DNA of 64,000 nt from Eriocheir sinensis (lineage: Eukaryota > Arthropoda > Malacostraca > Decapoda > Varunidae), in the NCBI RefSeq assembly GCF_024679095.1, contig NW_026111773.1:62001-126000 (forward strand), given 5' to 3'. How positions within the stretch are numbered: position 1 is the stretch's first letter; each line of letters begins with the position of its first letter. A model generated the notes under the pieces. That model ran no database searches, was not told the origin of the DNA, and was given only the letters and a program-made list of their open reading frames with translations. Below, in pieces: positions 1-17,300 of this stretch. Both the position numbers and the translations under genes were made by a program.

Positions 1-48
1 AGAGGAGGGGAAAAGGGAGAGAAGGTTAGGTAAAGAATTTGGTTAGGT

Positions 49-79
<31 letters not shown>

Positions 80-579
80 CAAGGTAGGGAGGGTAGAGGA
101 GAGAGAGAGGAGGCGAAAGGGAGGAAAGGATAGAAAATCGAGCGTGTGGGGTTCTAGGAATAAGCAGAGTATTTCTTAACTTTTCTTTCCTCTGAGGCTG
201 ACTCTTGACGTTGTTATGAAGAAACGATGTGTCCTCCCTCACCCTGAACATGAGCACAGAGATATTACCTTAAACCTAGTTAATACAGAGCTAGCCCTTC
301 ATTGAGTCCATTCAAGTGAAAGTCTGTATCGATTATACTGTGAAGAAGGAGGAGGAAACGTGGAAAAACAAGGTATTAAAGGAAGAATGGAGGTGAATAT
401 GAGTGGAAGGGAAGAGTGGCTGGGCTGGAGATGAAAGAACGGAATAGGAGGAAAGGAGAGATGGTTGTGTGGAAGAGGAGGGGAGCAATACTGGTAATTT
501 TTCAGCGTTTTGTCACGTCCGTCAAAGAGTTAAGTGGTGTTATACCCCAGGCACCCACCTACCCCAACACTTCCTCCTC

Positions 580-617
<38 letters not shown>

Positions 618-779
618 TTCTTTGCATTCCTCCGAAAACAATATAAAAACGTGTGAGTGAGTTAGCAAGTCACAGAAACTTGTATTATTAGACAACACAA
701 ACTTCTGAACTGATTCATCTGCTGTCTTAACACACGCTCTTGTCCTCTTCTCCCATCCCCCTCACGTCACAGATTCAAG

Positions 780-780
<1 letters not shown>
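1..780. other. Left flank, no gene seen
   Basis: This stretch is purine-rich at first and then of mixed composition. It holds a (GA)n microsatellite at 53-79 and an (AC)n microsatellite at 581-614. The short open frames here run into the (AC)n tract and show no recognisable motif. I see no exon, RNA gene or transposon end. Confidence 0.6.
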
Positions 781-832
<52 letters not shown>

Positions 833-2190
833 ACAACAAACACCACCGCCGGGCACACACACACAACAACAAACACCAACGCCAGGCACACACACACAAC
901 AACAAACATCACCGCCGGGCACACACACACAACAACAGACACCACCGACGGACACACACACACAACAACAGACATCACCGCCGGACACACACACACAACA
1001 ACAAACACCAACGCCAGGCACACACACAACAACAAACACCACCGCCGGGCACACACACACAACAACAAACACCACCGCCAGGCACACACACACAACAACA
1101 AACACCACCGCCGGGCACACACACAACAACAAACACCACCGCCGGGCACACACACACAACAACAAACACCACCGCCGGGCACACACACACAACAACAGAC
1201 ACCACCGCCGAGCACACACACACAACAACAGACACCACCGCCGGGTACACACACACAACAACAGACACCACAGCCGGACACACACACACAACAACAAACA
1301 CCACCGCCGGGCACACACACACAACAACAGACACCACCGCCGGGCACACACACACAACAACAGACACCACCGCCAGGCACACACACAACAACAGACACCA
1401 TCACCGGGCACACACACAACAACAGACACCACCGCCGGGCACACACACACAACAACAGACACCACCGCCGGGCACACACACACAACAACAGACACCACCG
1501 CTAAGCACAGACACACAACAACAGACACCAACGCCGAGCACACACACACAACGACAGACACAACCACCGGGCACACACACAGAAGAACAGACACCACCGC
1601 CGGGAACACACACAGAACAACAGACACCACCACCGGGTACACACACAGAAATACAGACACCACCGCCGGTCACACACACAGAACAACAGACACCACCGCC
1701 GGGAACACACACAAAACAACAGACACCACCGCCGGGAACACACACAGAACAACAGACACCACCGCCGGGTACACACTCAGAACAACAGACACCTCAGCCG
1801 GGCACACACACAGAACAACAGACACCACCGCCGAGGACACACACACAACAACAGACACCACCGCCGGGCACACACACAAAAGACACCACCCCCCGGGCCA
1901 CACACACAACAACAGACACCACCGCCGAGCACACACACACAACAACAAACACCACCGCCGGGCACACACACACACCAACAGACACCACCGCCGGGCACAC
2001 ACACACAACAGACACCACCGCCGGGCACACACACACAACAACAGACACCACCGCCGGGCACTCACACACACAACAACAGACACCACCGTCGGGCACACAC
2101 ACACGAGACACCACCGCCGGGCACACACACAACAACAAACACCACCGCCGGGCACACACACACAACAACAGACACCCCCGCCAGCACTCA
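781..2190. repeat. 33-bp minisatellite, block A
   Basis: The block starts with a pure (CA)n run (781-828) and passes directly into the minisatellite. The monomer is GGG, (CA)5, CAACAACAGA, CACCACCGCC, which is 33 bp, with common 31-bp versions that lack one CA. Frequent variants are GAACACAC or GTACACAC leaders, AAACACC in place of GACACC, and AGAACAAC in place of CAACAAC. The passage from (CA)n to monomers suggests that the satellite grew next to, or out of, a CA microsatellite; that is inference. No codon in the standard monomer is a stop in any of the six frames, so the long open frames across it carry no coding evidence. Confidence 0.95.
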
Positions 2191-2300
2191 CGCTGCTGGT
2201 GCTTTTTCTTTCTTCCGCCAAATCTGATCTGTCGTCATTCACTGCTTTGCTTATTCTGCAGTCGCTTCCTCTTTTTCATCATCATTTAATCTCCGCCGTG
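2191..2300. other. Non-repetitive 110-bp interruption of the minisatellite
   Basis: The + strand suddenly contains many T residues (for example GGTGCTTTTTCTTTCTTCC), and the 33-bp periodicity stops and restarts at 2301. There are no terminal inverted repeats, no poly(A) and no matching element elsewhere in the window. It may be a captured fragment or a remnant of the pre-amplification locus. Confidence 0.7.
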
Positions 2301-4626
2301 CACACACTCACAACAACACACACCACCGCCGGTCACACACACAACAACAGACACCACCGCCGGGCACTCACACACAACAACAGACACCACCGCCGGGCAC
2401 ACACAACAACAGACACCATCGCCGAGCACACACACACAACAACAAACACCACCGCCGGGCACACACACACAACAACAGACACCACCGCCGGGCACACACA
2501 CAACAGACACCACCGCCGAGCACACACAACAACAGACACCACCGCCGGCACACACACAACAACAGACACCACTGCCGGGCACACACACACAACAGACACC
2601 AACGCCGGGCACACACACACAACAGACACCACCGCCGAGCACACACACACAACAACAGACAACACCGCCGGGCACACACACACAACAAATGACACCACCG
2701 CAGGGCACACACACACAACAACAAACACCACCGCCGGGCACACACACAACAACAGACACCACCGCCGGGCACACACACACAACAACAGACACCACCGCCG
2801 GGCACACACGCACAACAACAGACACCACCGCCGGGCCCACACACACAACAACATACACCACCGCCGGGCACACACACAGCAAAGACACCACCGCCGAGCA
2901 CACACACACACACAACAACAGACACCACTGCTGGGCACCACACACAACAACAGACACCACCGCCGGGCACACACACACAACAACAGACACCACCGGGCAC
3001 ACAACAACAGACACCACTGGGTACACACACACAACAACAAACACCACCGCCGGGCACACACACACAACAACAAACACCACCGCCGGGCACACTCACACAA
3101 CAAGAAACACCACCGCCAGGCACACACACACAACAACAGACATCACCGCCGGGCACACACACACAACAACAGACACCACCGCCGGGCACACACACAACAA
3201 CAAACACCACCGCCTGGCACACACACACAACAACAAACACCACCGCCGGACACACACACAACAACAAACACCACCGCAGGGCACACACACACAACAACAA
3301 ACACCACCGCCGGGCACAAACACACAACAACAAACACCACCGCCGGGCACACACACACAACAACAAACACCACCGCCGGGCACATACACACAACAACAGA
3401 CACCACCGCCGGGTACACACACATAACAACAGACACCACCGCCGGGCACACACACACAACAACAAACACCACCGCCGGGCACACACACAACAACATACAC
3501 CACCGCCGGGCACACACACACAACAACAAACACCACCGGGCACACACACACTCAACAAACAGCACCGCCGGGCACACACACACAACAACACACACCACCG
3601 CCGGTTACACACACACAACAACAGACACCACCGCCAGGCACACACACAACAACAAACACCACCGCCGGGTACACACACACAACAACAGACACCAACACCG
3701 GGCACACACACACAACAACAGACACCATCACCGGGCACACACACACAACAAACAAACACCACCGCCGGGCACACACACACAATAACAGACACCACTAACG
3801 GGCACACAAACACAACAGACACCACCGCCAACAACAGGCACACACACACAACAACAGACACCACCGCTGCACACACAACGACAGACACCACCGCCGGGCA
3901 CACACACAAAAACAGACATCACCGCGGCCACACACACACACAACAACAGACACCACCGCCGGGCACACGCACAAAAACAAAAATCACAGCCGGGTACACA
4001 CACAGAACAATAGATACCACCGCCGGGTACACACACAGAACAACAGACACCACCGCCGAGCACACACACACATGACAGACACCACAGCCGGGTACACACA
4101 CAGAACAACAGACACCACCGCCGAGCACACACACACACAACAACAGACACCACTAACGGGCACACAAACACAACGACAGACACCACCGCCGTACAAACAC
4201 CCACAACGACAGACACCACCGCCGGGTACACTCACAGAAAAACAGACATCACCGCCGGCCACACACACACAACAACAGACACCACCGCCGAGCACGCACA
4301 CACACATGACAGACACCACCGCCGGGAACACACACAACAACAGACACCACCGCCGGGCACACGCACAAAAACAAAAATCACCGCCGGGTACACACACAGA
4401 ACAACAGACACCACCGCCGAGCACACACACACAACAGACACCACCGCCGGGTACACACACAGAACAATAGACACCACCGCCAAGGACACACACACATGAC
4501 AGACACCACCGCCGGGAACACACACAGAACAACAGACATCACCGCCTAGCACACACACAGAACAACAGACACCACCGCCGGGAACACACACAGAACAACA
4601 GACACCACCGCCGAGGACACACACAC

Positions 4627-5350
4627 ATGACAGACACCACCGCCGGGCAGTCACACACAACAACAGACACCACCGCCGGGCACACACACACAACAGACAC
4701 CACCGCCGGGCACACACACACAACTACAGACACCACCGCCGAGTACACACACACAACAACAGACACCACCGCCGGGCACTCACGCACAACAACAGACACC
4801 ACCGCCGGGCACTCACACACAACAACAGACACCACCGCCGGGCACACACACAGCAACAGACACCACCGCCGAGCACACACACACAACCACAGACACAACC
4901 GCCGGGCACTCACACACAACAACAGACACCACCGCCGGGCAAACACACACAGCAGACACCACCTCCGGGCACACACACACAACAGACACCACCGCCGGGC
5001 ACACACAACAACAGATACCACCGTCGGGTACACACACACAACAATAACAAACACCACCGCCGGGCACACACACACACACAACAACAAACACCACCGCCGG
5101 GCACACACACACAACAACAAACACCACCGCCAGGCACACACACACAACAACAGACATCACCGCAGGGCACACACACACAACGACAGACACCACCGACGGG
5201 CACACACAAACAACAACAGACACAACCACCGGGCACACACTCACAACGACAGACACCACCGCCGGGCAAACACCCACAACGAGAGACACCACCGCCGGGT
5301 ACACACACAGAACAACAGACACCACCGCCGGGCAAACACCCACAACGACA
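4627..5350. repeat. Higher-order block inside 33-bp array, copy 1
   Basis: This ordered string of variant units includes the rare marker CAGCAGACACCACCTCCGG near 4950, followed by units reading TCGGGTAC, GCAGGGCACAC and CAACGACAG. The same order recurs near 20150-20900, 22930-23800 and 24850-25740. Boundaries are approximate because every monomer is related. Confidence 0.7.
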
Positions 5351-8300
5351 GACACCACCGCCGGGCAAACACACACACAACAACAGACACCACTAACGGG
5401 CACACAAACACAACGACAGACACCACCGCCGTACAAACACCCACAACGACAGACACCACCGCCGGGTACACACACACAACAACAAACACCACCGCCGGGT
5501 ACACACACACAACAACAAACACCACCGCCGGGCACACACACACAACAACAAACACCACCGCCGGGCACACACACAACAACACACAACACCCCCCTCCACA
5601 CACACAACAACAGACACCACCGCCGGGTACACACACACAACAACAGACACCACCGCCAGGCACACACACAACAACAAACACCACCGCCGGGCACACACAC
5701 ACAACAACAGACACCAACACCGGGCACACACACACAACAACAGACACCATCACCGGGCACACACACACAACAAACAAACACCACCGCCGGGTACACACAC
5801 ACACAACAACAGACACCACTAACGGGCACACAAACACAACGACAGACACCACCGCCGGGCAAACACACACACAACAACAGACACCACTAACGGGCACACA
5901 AACACAACGACAGACACCACCGCCGTACAAACACCCACAACGACAGACACCACCGCCGGGTACACTCACAGAAAAACAGACATCACCGCCGGCCACACAC
6001 ACACAACAACAGACACCACCGCGGGGCACACGCACAAAAACAAAAATCACCGCCGGGTACACACAGAGAACAAAAGACACCACCGCCGAGCACACACACA
6101 CATGACAGACACCACCGCTGGGAACACATACAGAACAACAGACACCACCGCCGAGCACACACACACATGACAGACACCACCACCGGGAACACACACAGAA
6201 CAACAGACACCACCGCCGGGCACACGCACAAAAACAAAAATCACCGCCGGGTCCACACACACAACAACAGACACCAACGCCGCGCACCCACCCACAACAA
6301 CAGACACCACCGCCGGGCACACACACACAACAACAGACACCACCGCCGGGCACACGCACAAAAACAAAAATCACCGCCGGGTACACACACAGAACAACAG
6401 ACACCACCGCCGAGCACACACACACATGACAGACACCACCGCCGGGAACACACACAGAACAACAGACACCACCGCCGAGGACACACACACATGACAGACA
6501 CCACCGCCGGGAACACACACAGAACAACAGACATCACCGCCTAGCACACACACAACAACAGACACCACCGCCGGGTACACACACAACAACAGACACCACC
6601 GCCGGGCACACACACACATGACAGACACCACCGCCTGGAACACACACAGAACAACAGACACCACCGCCGAGGACACACACACATGACAGACACCACCGCC
6701 GGGCACTCACACACAACAACAGACACCACCGCCGGGCACACACACACAACAGACACCACCGCCGGGCACACACACACAACAGACACCACCGCCGGGCACA
6801 CACACACAACAACAGACACCACCGCCGGGCACACACACACACAACAACAAACACCACCGCCGCCAACACTCACAACAACAGACACCACCGCCGGGCACAC
6901 ACAGCAACAGACACCACCGCCGAGCACACACACACACACAACAACAGACACCACCGAAGGCACACACACACAACAACAGACACCACCGCCGGGTACACAC
7001 ACACAACAGACACCACCGCCGGGCACACACACACAACAACAGACACCACCGCCGGGCACACACACACAACAACAAACACCACCGCCGGGCACACACACAC
7101 AACAACAAACACCACCGCCGGGCACACACACAACAACAAACACCACCGCCGGGCACACACACAGTACAACAGACATCACAGCAAAGCACACACACACAAC
7201 AACAGACACCACCGCCGGGAACACGCACACACAACAACAGACACCGCCGGGCACACACACACCAACACACACCACCGCCGGGCACACACAAAACAACAGA
7301 CACCACCGCCGGGAACACATAGAACAACAGACACCAACGCCGAGCACACACACACAACGACAGACACCACCGCCGGGCACACACACAACAACAGACACAA
7401 CCACCGGGCACACACTCACAACGACAGACACCACCGCCGGGCAAACACCCACAACGACAGACACCACCGCCTGGTACACACACAGAACAACAGACACCAC
7501 CGCCGGCCACACACACACAACAACAGACACCACCGCCGGCACACGCACAAAAACAAAAATCACCGCCGGGCACACACACAACAAAAAACACCACCTCCGC
7601 GCACACACACACAACAGACACCGCCGAGCACACACACACAACAACAGACACCACCGCCGTGAACACACACACAACACACACCACACCCCCAGCCACACAC
7701 ACAGAACAACAGACACCACCGCCGGGCACACACACACAACAACAAACATCACCGCCGGGCACACACACACACAACAACAGACACCACCGCCGAGCACACA
7801 CACACACATGACAGACACCACCGCCGGGAACACACACAGAACAACAGACACCACCGCCGGGCACACGCACAAAAACAAAAATCACCGCCGGGTACACACA
7901 CAGAACAACAGACACCACCGCCGAGCACACACACACATGACAGACACCACCGCCGGGAACACACACAGAACAACAGACACCACCGCCGGGCACACACACA
8001 GAACAACAGACACCACCGCCGGGAACACACACAGAACAACAGACACCACCGCCGGGCACACACACACAACAGACACCACCGCCGGGAACACACACAGAAC
8101 AACAGACACCACCGCCGAGGACACACACAACAACACACACCACCGCCGGGCACTCACACAATACACCAGACACCTCCGGCGTGAACACACACACAACAGA
8201 CACCACCGCCGGGCACACACACACAACAACAGACACCACCGCCGAGTACACACACAGAACAACAGACACCACCGCCGGGCACACACAGCAACAGACACAC

Positions 8301-11300
8301 ACAACAACAGACACCCCCGCGGTGCAAACACACACAACAGACACCACCGCCGGGCACACACACACAACAACAGACACCACCGCCGGGCACTCACACACAA
8401 CAACAGACACCACCCCCGGGCACACACACACACAACAACAGACACCACCGCCGGGCACACACACACAACAGACACCACCGCCGGGCACACACACACAACA
8501 ACAGACACCACCGCCGGGCACACACACACAACAACAGACACCACCGCCGGGCACACACACACAACAACAGACACCACCGCCGGGCACACACACACAACAG
8601 ACACCACCGCCGGGCACACACACAACAACAGACACCACCGCCGGGCACACACACACAACAACAGACACCACCGCCGGGCACACACACAACAACAGACTCC
8701 ACCTCCGGGCTGAACCACACAACAACAGACACCACCGCCGGGCACATACACACAACAACAGACACCACCGCCGGGCACACACACACAACAACACACACCA
8801 CCGCCTGCACACACCAACAATACACACCACCCCCGGGCACACACACACAACACCCCACACCACCGCCGGGCACACACACAACAACAGACACCACCGCCGG
8901 GCACACACACACAACAACAGACACCACCGCCGGGCACACACACACAACAACAGACACCACCGCCGGGCACACAAACACATCAGACACCACCGCTGGACAC
9001 ACACACAACAACAACAGACACCACCGCCGGGCACACACACACAACAATAAACACCACTGCCGGGAACACACACACAACAACAGACACCACCGCCGGGGAC
9101 ACACACACAACAACAGACACCACCGCCGGGCACACACACAACAACAGACACCACCGCCGGGCACACACACACAACAACAGACACCACCGCCGGGCACACA
9201 CACAACAGACACCACCGCCGAGCACACACACACACAACAACAGACACCACCGCCGGACACACACACACCAACAGACACCACAGCTTGGCACTCACACACA
9301 ACAACAGACACCACCGCCGGGCACACACACACAACAACAGACACCACCGCCGGGCACTCACACACAACAACAGACACCACCGCCGGGCACACACACAACA
9401 ACAGACACCACCGCCGGGCACACACACACAACAACAGACACCACCGCCGGTCACTCACACAACAACAGACACCACAACCGGGTACACACACACTCATTCA
9501 ACAGACACCACCACCGGGCACACACACACAACAACAGCCATCACCGCCGGGCACACACACACACAACAACAGACACCACCGCCGGGCACACACACAAAAA
9601 GAGACAACAGCGGCGGTCACACACACAACAACAGAGACACCAGCGCCGGGCACACACACACAACAACAGACACCACCGCCGGGCACACACATACAACAAA
9701 CACCACCGCCAGGCACACACACAACAACAGACACCACCGGCACACACACACAACAACAGACACCACCGCCGGGCACACACACAACAACAGACACCACCGC
9801 CGGCACACACACAACAACAGACACCACCGCCGGGCACACACAACAAGAGACACCACCGCCGGACACACACATACAACAACAGACACCACCGCCGGGCACA
9901 CACACACAACAACAGACACCACCGCCGGGCACACACACAAAAAAAGAGACAACCGCCTCGCACACACACACCTGACAGACACCACCGCCGAGCACACACA
10001 CACAACAACACACACCACCGCCGGGCACACACACACAACAACAGACACCCCCGCCGGGCACACACACACAACAACAAACACCCCCGCCGGGCACACACAC
10101 ACAACAACAGACACCACCGCCGGGCACACACACACACAACAACAGACACCACCGCCGGGCACACACACACAACAACAGACACCACCGCCGGGCACACACA
10201 CACAACAACACACACCACCCCCGGACACACACACAACAACAGACACCACCGCCGAGCACACACACACAACAACAGACACCACCGCCGGGCACACACACAC
10301 AACAACAGACACCACCGCCGGGCACACACACACAACAACAGACACCACCGCCGGGCACACACACACAACAACAGACACCACCGCCGGGCACACACACACA
10401 CCAACAGACACCACCGCCGGGCACACACACAACAACAGACACCACCGCCGGGCACACACACACAACAACAGACACCACCGCCGGCAACACACACACAACA
10501 ACAGACACCACCGCCGCGAACACACACACAACAAAAAACACCACCGCCGGGCACACACACACAACAGACACCACCGGGCACACACACAACAACAGACACC
10601 ACCGCTGGGCACACACACACAACAACAGACACCACCGCCGGGCACACGAACACAACAACAAACACCACCGCCGGGCACACGCACACAACAACAAACACCA
10701 CCGCCGGCACACACACACAACAACAAACACCACCGCCGGGCACACACACACAACAACAGACACCACCGCCGGGCACACACACAACAAAACACACAACCCC
10801 CCCGCCCACACACACAACAACAGACACCACCACCGGGCACTCACACACCAACAAACACCACCGACGGGAACACACACACAACCACAGAAACCCACACCGG
10901 GGACACACACACAACAACAGACACCACCGCCGGGCACACACACACAACAACAGACACCACCGCTGGGCAAACACAACAACAGACACCACCGGGCACACAC
11001 ACACAACAACAGACACCACCGCCGCACACACACACAACAACAGACACCACCGGGCACACACACAACAACACACACCACAGACGGGCACACACACAACAAC
11101 AGACACCACCGGGCACACACACACAACAACAGACACCACCGCCGGGCACACACACACAACAACAGACACCACCGCCGGGCACACACACAACAACAGACAC
11201 CACCGCCGGGCACACACACACAACAACAGACACCACCGCCGGGCACACACACACAACAACAGACACCACCGCCGGGCACACACACAACAACACACACCAC

Positions 11301-14300
11301 CGCCGGGTACACACACAACAACAGACACCACCGCCGGGCACACACACACAACAACAGACACCACCGCCGGGCACACACACACAACAACAGACACCACCGC
11401 CGGGTACACACACAGAACAACAGACACCACCGCCGGGCACACACACACAACAACAGACACCACCGCCGGGCACACACACAGAACAACAGACACCACCGCC
11501 GAGCACACACACACACATGACAGACACCACCGCCGGGAACACACACAGAACAACAGACACCACCGCCGTGAACACTCACACAACAACAGACACCACCGCC
11601 GGGCACACACACACAACAACAGACACCACCGCCGGGCACACACACACAACAACAGATACCACCGTCGGAGACACACACACAACAACAGACACCACCGCCG
11701 CACACACACACAACAACAGACACCACCGGGCACACACACACACACAACAACAGACACCACCGCCGGGCACACACACAACAACAGACACCACCGGGCACAC
11801 ACACAACAACAGACACCACCGCTGGGCACACATACAAAACAACAGACACCACCGCCGAGGACACACACACAACAACAGACACCACCGCCGAGCACACATA
11901 CAGAACAACAAACACCACCGCCAAGCACACACTCAGAACAACATACACCACCGCAGGACACACACACACACAACAACCGACACCACCGCCGGGCACACAC
12001 ACAACATTAGACACCACCGCCGGGCACACACACACACAACAACAGACACCACCGCCGGGCACACACACACACAACAACAGACACCACCGCCGGGCCCACA
12101 CACAACAACACAAACACAACCGCCGCTCACACACACACAACAACAGACACCACCGCCGGGCACACACACACAACAACAAACACCACCGCCGGGCACACAC
12201 ACACAACAACAGACACTATCACCGGGCACACACACACAACAACAGTCACCACCGCTGGGCACACACACACATGACAGACACCACCGCCGGGATCACACAC
12301 AGAACAACAGACACCACCGCCGGGCACACACACAGAACAACAGACTCCACCCCCGGCCACCCACACACACAAACAGACACCACCGCCGGGCTCTCACACA
12401 CACAACAACAGACACTACCGCCGGGCACACACACACAACAACAGACACCACCGCCGGGAACACACACAGAACAACAGACACCACCGCCGGCACACACACA
12501 CAACAACAGACACTACCGCCGGGTACACACACAGAACAACAGACACCACCGCCGGGCACACACACAACAACATACACCACCGCCGGGCAAACACACACAA
12601 CAACAGACACCACCGCCGGGCACACACACAACAACAGACACCACCGCCGGGCACACACACAACAACAGACACCACCGCCGGGCACACACACACAACAACA
12701 GACACCACCGCCGGGCACACACACAACAACAGACACCACCGCCGGGCTAACACAGAACAACAAACACCACCGCCAGGCACACACACACAACAACAGACAC
12801 CACCGCCGGGCACTCACACAACCACAGACACCACCGTCGGGCACTCACACGCAACAACAGACACCACCGCCGGGCACACACACAACAGACCCCACCCCCG
12901 GGCACACACACCCAACAGACACAACCGCCGGGCCCACACACACACAACAACAGACACCACCGCCGGGCACACACACAACAACAGACACCACCGCCGGCAC
13001 ACACACAACAGACACCACCACCGGGCACACACACACAACAACAGACACCACCGCCGGGCACACACACACACACAACAACAGACACCACCGCCGGGCACAC
13101 ACACACACAACAACACACCCCACCCCCGGACACACACACACAACAACAGACACCACCGCCGGGCGCACACACAACAACAGACACCACCGCCGGGCACTCA
13201 CACACAACAACAGACACCACCGTCGGGCACACACAACAACAGACACCACCGCCGAGCACACACACACACAACAACAGACACCACCGCCGGGCACTCACAC
13301 ACAACAACAGACACCACCGCCGGGCACACACAACAACAGACACCACCGCCGAGCACACACACACAACAACAAACACAACTGCCGGGCACTCACACGCAAC
13401 AACAGACACCACCGCCGGGCACACACACAAAAACACACACCACCGCCGGGCACACACACACAACAACAGACACCACCGCCGGGCACACACACACAACAAC
13501 AGACACCACAGCCGGGCACTCACACTCAATAACAGACCCCACCGCCGGGCACACACACAACAACAGACACCACCGCCGGGCACACACACAAAAACAGACA
13601 CCAACACCGGGCACACACACACAACAACAGACACCACCGCCGGGCACACACACCAGCAAAACCTAACACCACCGCCGGGCACACACACACACAACAACAG
13701 ACACCACCGCCGGGCACACACACAACAACAGACAAAACCGCCGGGCACACACACAACAACAGACACCATCACCGGGCACACACACACACAACAACACACA
13801 CCACCCCCGGGCACACACACACAACAAAACACACAACACCACCGGACACACACACACAAACAGACACCACCGCCGGGCACACACACAACAACAGACACCA
13901 CCGCCGGGCACACACACACAACAACAGACACCACCGCCGGGCACACACAGAACAACAGACACCACCGCCGGGCACACACACACACAACAAACACCATCGC
14001 CGGGCACACACACACACAACAACAGACACCACCGCCGGGCACACACACACAACAACAAACACCACCGCCGGGCACACACACAACAACAAACACCACCGCC
14101 GGGCACACACACACAACAACAGACACCACCGCCGGGCACACACACACAACAGACACCACCGCCGGGCACACACACACAACAACAAACACCACCGCCGGGC
14201 ACACACACACAACAACAAACACCACCGCCGGGCACACACACAACAACAAACACCACCGCCGGGCACACACACACAACAACAAACACCACCGCCAGGCACA

Positions 14301-17300
14301 CACACACAACAACAGACACCACCGCCGGGTACACACACACAACAACAGACACCACCGCCGGGCACACACACACAACAACAAACACCACCGCCGGGTACAC
14401 ACACACAACAACAGACACCACCGCCGGGCACACACACACAACAACAGACACCATCACCGGGCACACACACACAACAACAAACACCACCGCCGGGCACACA
14501 CACACAACAACAGACACCACCGAAGGCACACACACAACAACAGACACCACCGCCGGGCACACACACACACAACAACGGACACCACTAACGGGCACACACA
14601 CACAACAACAGACACCACCGCCGGGCACACACACACAACAACAGACACCACCGCCGGGCACACACAGACAACAACAGACACCACCGCCGGGCACACACAC
14701 ACAACAACAGACACCACCGCCGGGCACACACACAAAAACAAAAATCACCGCCGGGTACACACACAACAACAGACACCACCGCCGAGCACACACACACATG
14801 ACAGACACCACCGCCGGGAACACACACAGAACAACAGACACCACCGCCGAGCACACACACACATGACAGACACCACCGCCGGGAACACACACAGAACAAC
14901 AGACACCACCGCCGGGCACACACACACAACAACAGACACCACCGCCGGGCACACACACACAACAACAGACACCACCGCCGGGCACACACACATGACAGAC
15001 ACCACCGCCGGGAACACACACAGAACAACAGACACCACCGCCGGGCACACGCACAAAACAACAAACACCACCGCCGGGCACACAAACACAAAAACAGACA
15101 CCACCGCCGAGCACACACACATATGACAGACACCACCGCCGGGAACACACACAGAACAACAGACACCACCGCCTGGCACACACACATGACAGACACCACC
15201 GCCGGGAACACACACACAACAACAGACACCACCGCCGGGCACACACACACAACAGACACCAACGCCGAGCACACACACAACAACAGACACCACCGCCGTG
15301 AACACACACACAACAGACACCACCGCCGGGAACACACACACAACAACAGACACCACCGCCGAGTACACACACACAACAACAGACACCACCGCCGGGCACA
15401 CACACAACAACAGACACCACCGCCGGGCACACACACACAGCAACAGACACCACCGCCGGGCACACACAGCAACAGACACCACCGCCGAGCACACACACAC
15501 AACAACAGACACCACCGGCGGACACTCACACAACAACACACACCACCGCCGGGCACACACAACAACAGACACCACCGCCGGGCACTCACACACAAAAACA
15601 GACACCACCGCCGGGCACACACAACAACAGACACCACCGCCGGGTACACACACACAACAACAAACACCACCGCCGGGCACACACACACACAACAACAAAC
15701 ACCACCGCCGGGCACACACACACAACAACAAACACCACCGCCGGGCACACACACAACAACAGACACCACCGCAGGGCACACACACACAACTACAGACACC
15801 ACCGCCGGGCACACACACACAACAACAGACACCATCACCGGGCACACACTCACAACGACAGACACCACCGCCGGGCAAACACACACAACGACAGACACCA
15901 CCGCCGGGCACACACACACAACAACAGACACCACCGCCGGGCACACACACAACAACAGACACCACCGCCGGGTACACACACACAACAACAGACACCACCG
16001 CCGGGCACACACACAGAACAACAGACACCACCGCCGGGTACACACACACAACAACAGACACCAACGCCGAGAACACACACAGAACAACAGACACCACCGC
16101 CGGGCACCCACACACAACAACAGACACCACCGCCGGGCACACACCCACAACAACAGACACCACCGCCGGGCACACACACAACAACAGACACCACCGCCGG
16201 GTATACACACACAACAACAGACACCACCGCCGGGCACACACACACAACAACAGACACCACCGCTGGGCACACACACAACAACAAACACAACCGCCGGGCA
16301 CACACACAACAACAGACACCACCGCCGGGCACACACACACAACAACAGACACCATCACCGGGCACACACACACAACAACAAACACCACCGCCGGGTACAC
16401 ACACACACAACAACAGACACCATCGAAGGCACACACACACAACAACAGACACCACCGCCGGGCACACACACACACAACAACAGACACCACTAACGGGCAC
16501 ACACTCACAACGACAGACACCACCGCCGGGCAAACACCCACAACGACAGACACCACCGCCGGGTACACACACAGAACAACAGACACCACCGCCGGCCACA
16601 CACACACAACAACAGACACCACCGCCGGGCACACACACGCAACAAGAGACACCACCGCCGGGTACACACACAGAACAACAGACACCACCGCCGAGCACAC
16701 ACTCACATGACAGACACCACAGCCGGGTACACACACAGAACAACAGACACCACCGCCGAGCACACACACACATGACAGACACCACCGCCGGGAACACACA
16801 CAGAACAACAGACACCACCGCCGGGCACACGCACAAAAACAAAAATCACCGCCGGGTACACACACAGAACAACAGACACCACCGCCGAGCACACACACAT
16901 GACAGACACCACCGCCGGGAACACACACAGAACAACAGACACCACCGCCGGTCACACACACACAACAACAGACACCACCGCCGGGCACACACACAGAACA
17001 ACAGACACCACCGCCGAGCACACACACAGAACAACAGACACCACCGCCGGGAACACACACAGAACAACAGACACCACCGCCGGGCACACACACATGACAG
17101 ACACCACCGCCGGGAACACACACAACAACAGACACCACCGCCGGGCACACACACACAAGAGACACCACCGCCGGTTACACACACACAACAACAGACACCA
17201 CCGCCGGGTAAACACACAACAACAGTCACCATCACCGGGACCACACACACACAACAACAGACACCACCGCCGGGGACTCACACACAACAACAGACACCAC

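Noticed and set aside
6707..9454. 915-codon minus-strand Cys/Val/Gly-rich open frame resembling a cysteine-rich secreted protein
   Set aside because: It is the complement of the same satellite (ACA/CAC reads as Cys/Val codons). Cys spacing simply follows the 11-codon period.
9285..13532. 1,415-codon plus-strand open frame in the 33-bp array (His/Thr/Gln/Pro-rich repeats)
   Set aside because: All frames of the monomer lack stops, 31-bp units switch the frame repeatedly, and there is no unique N- or C-terminal domain, signal peptide or splice structure.
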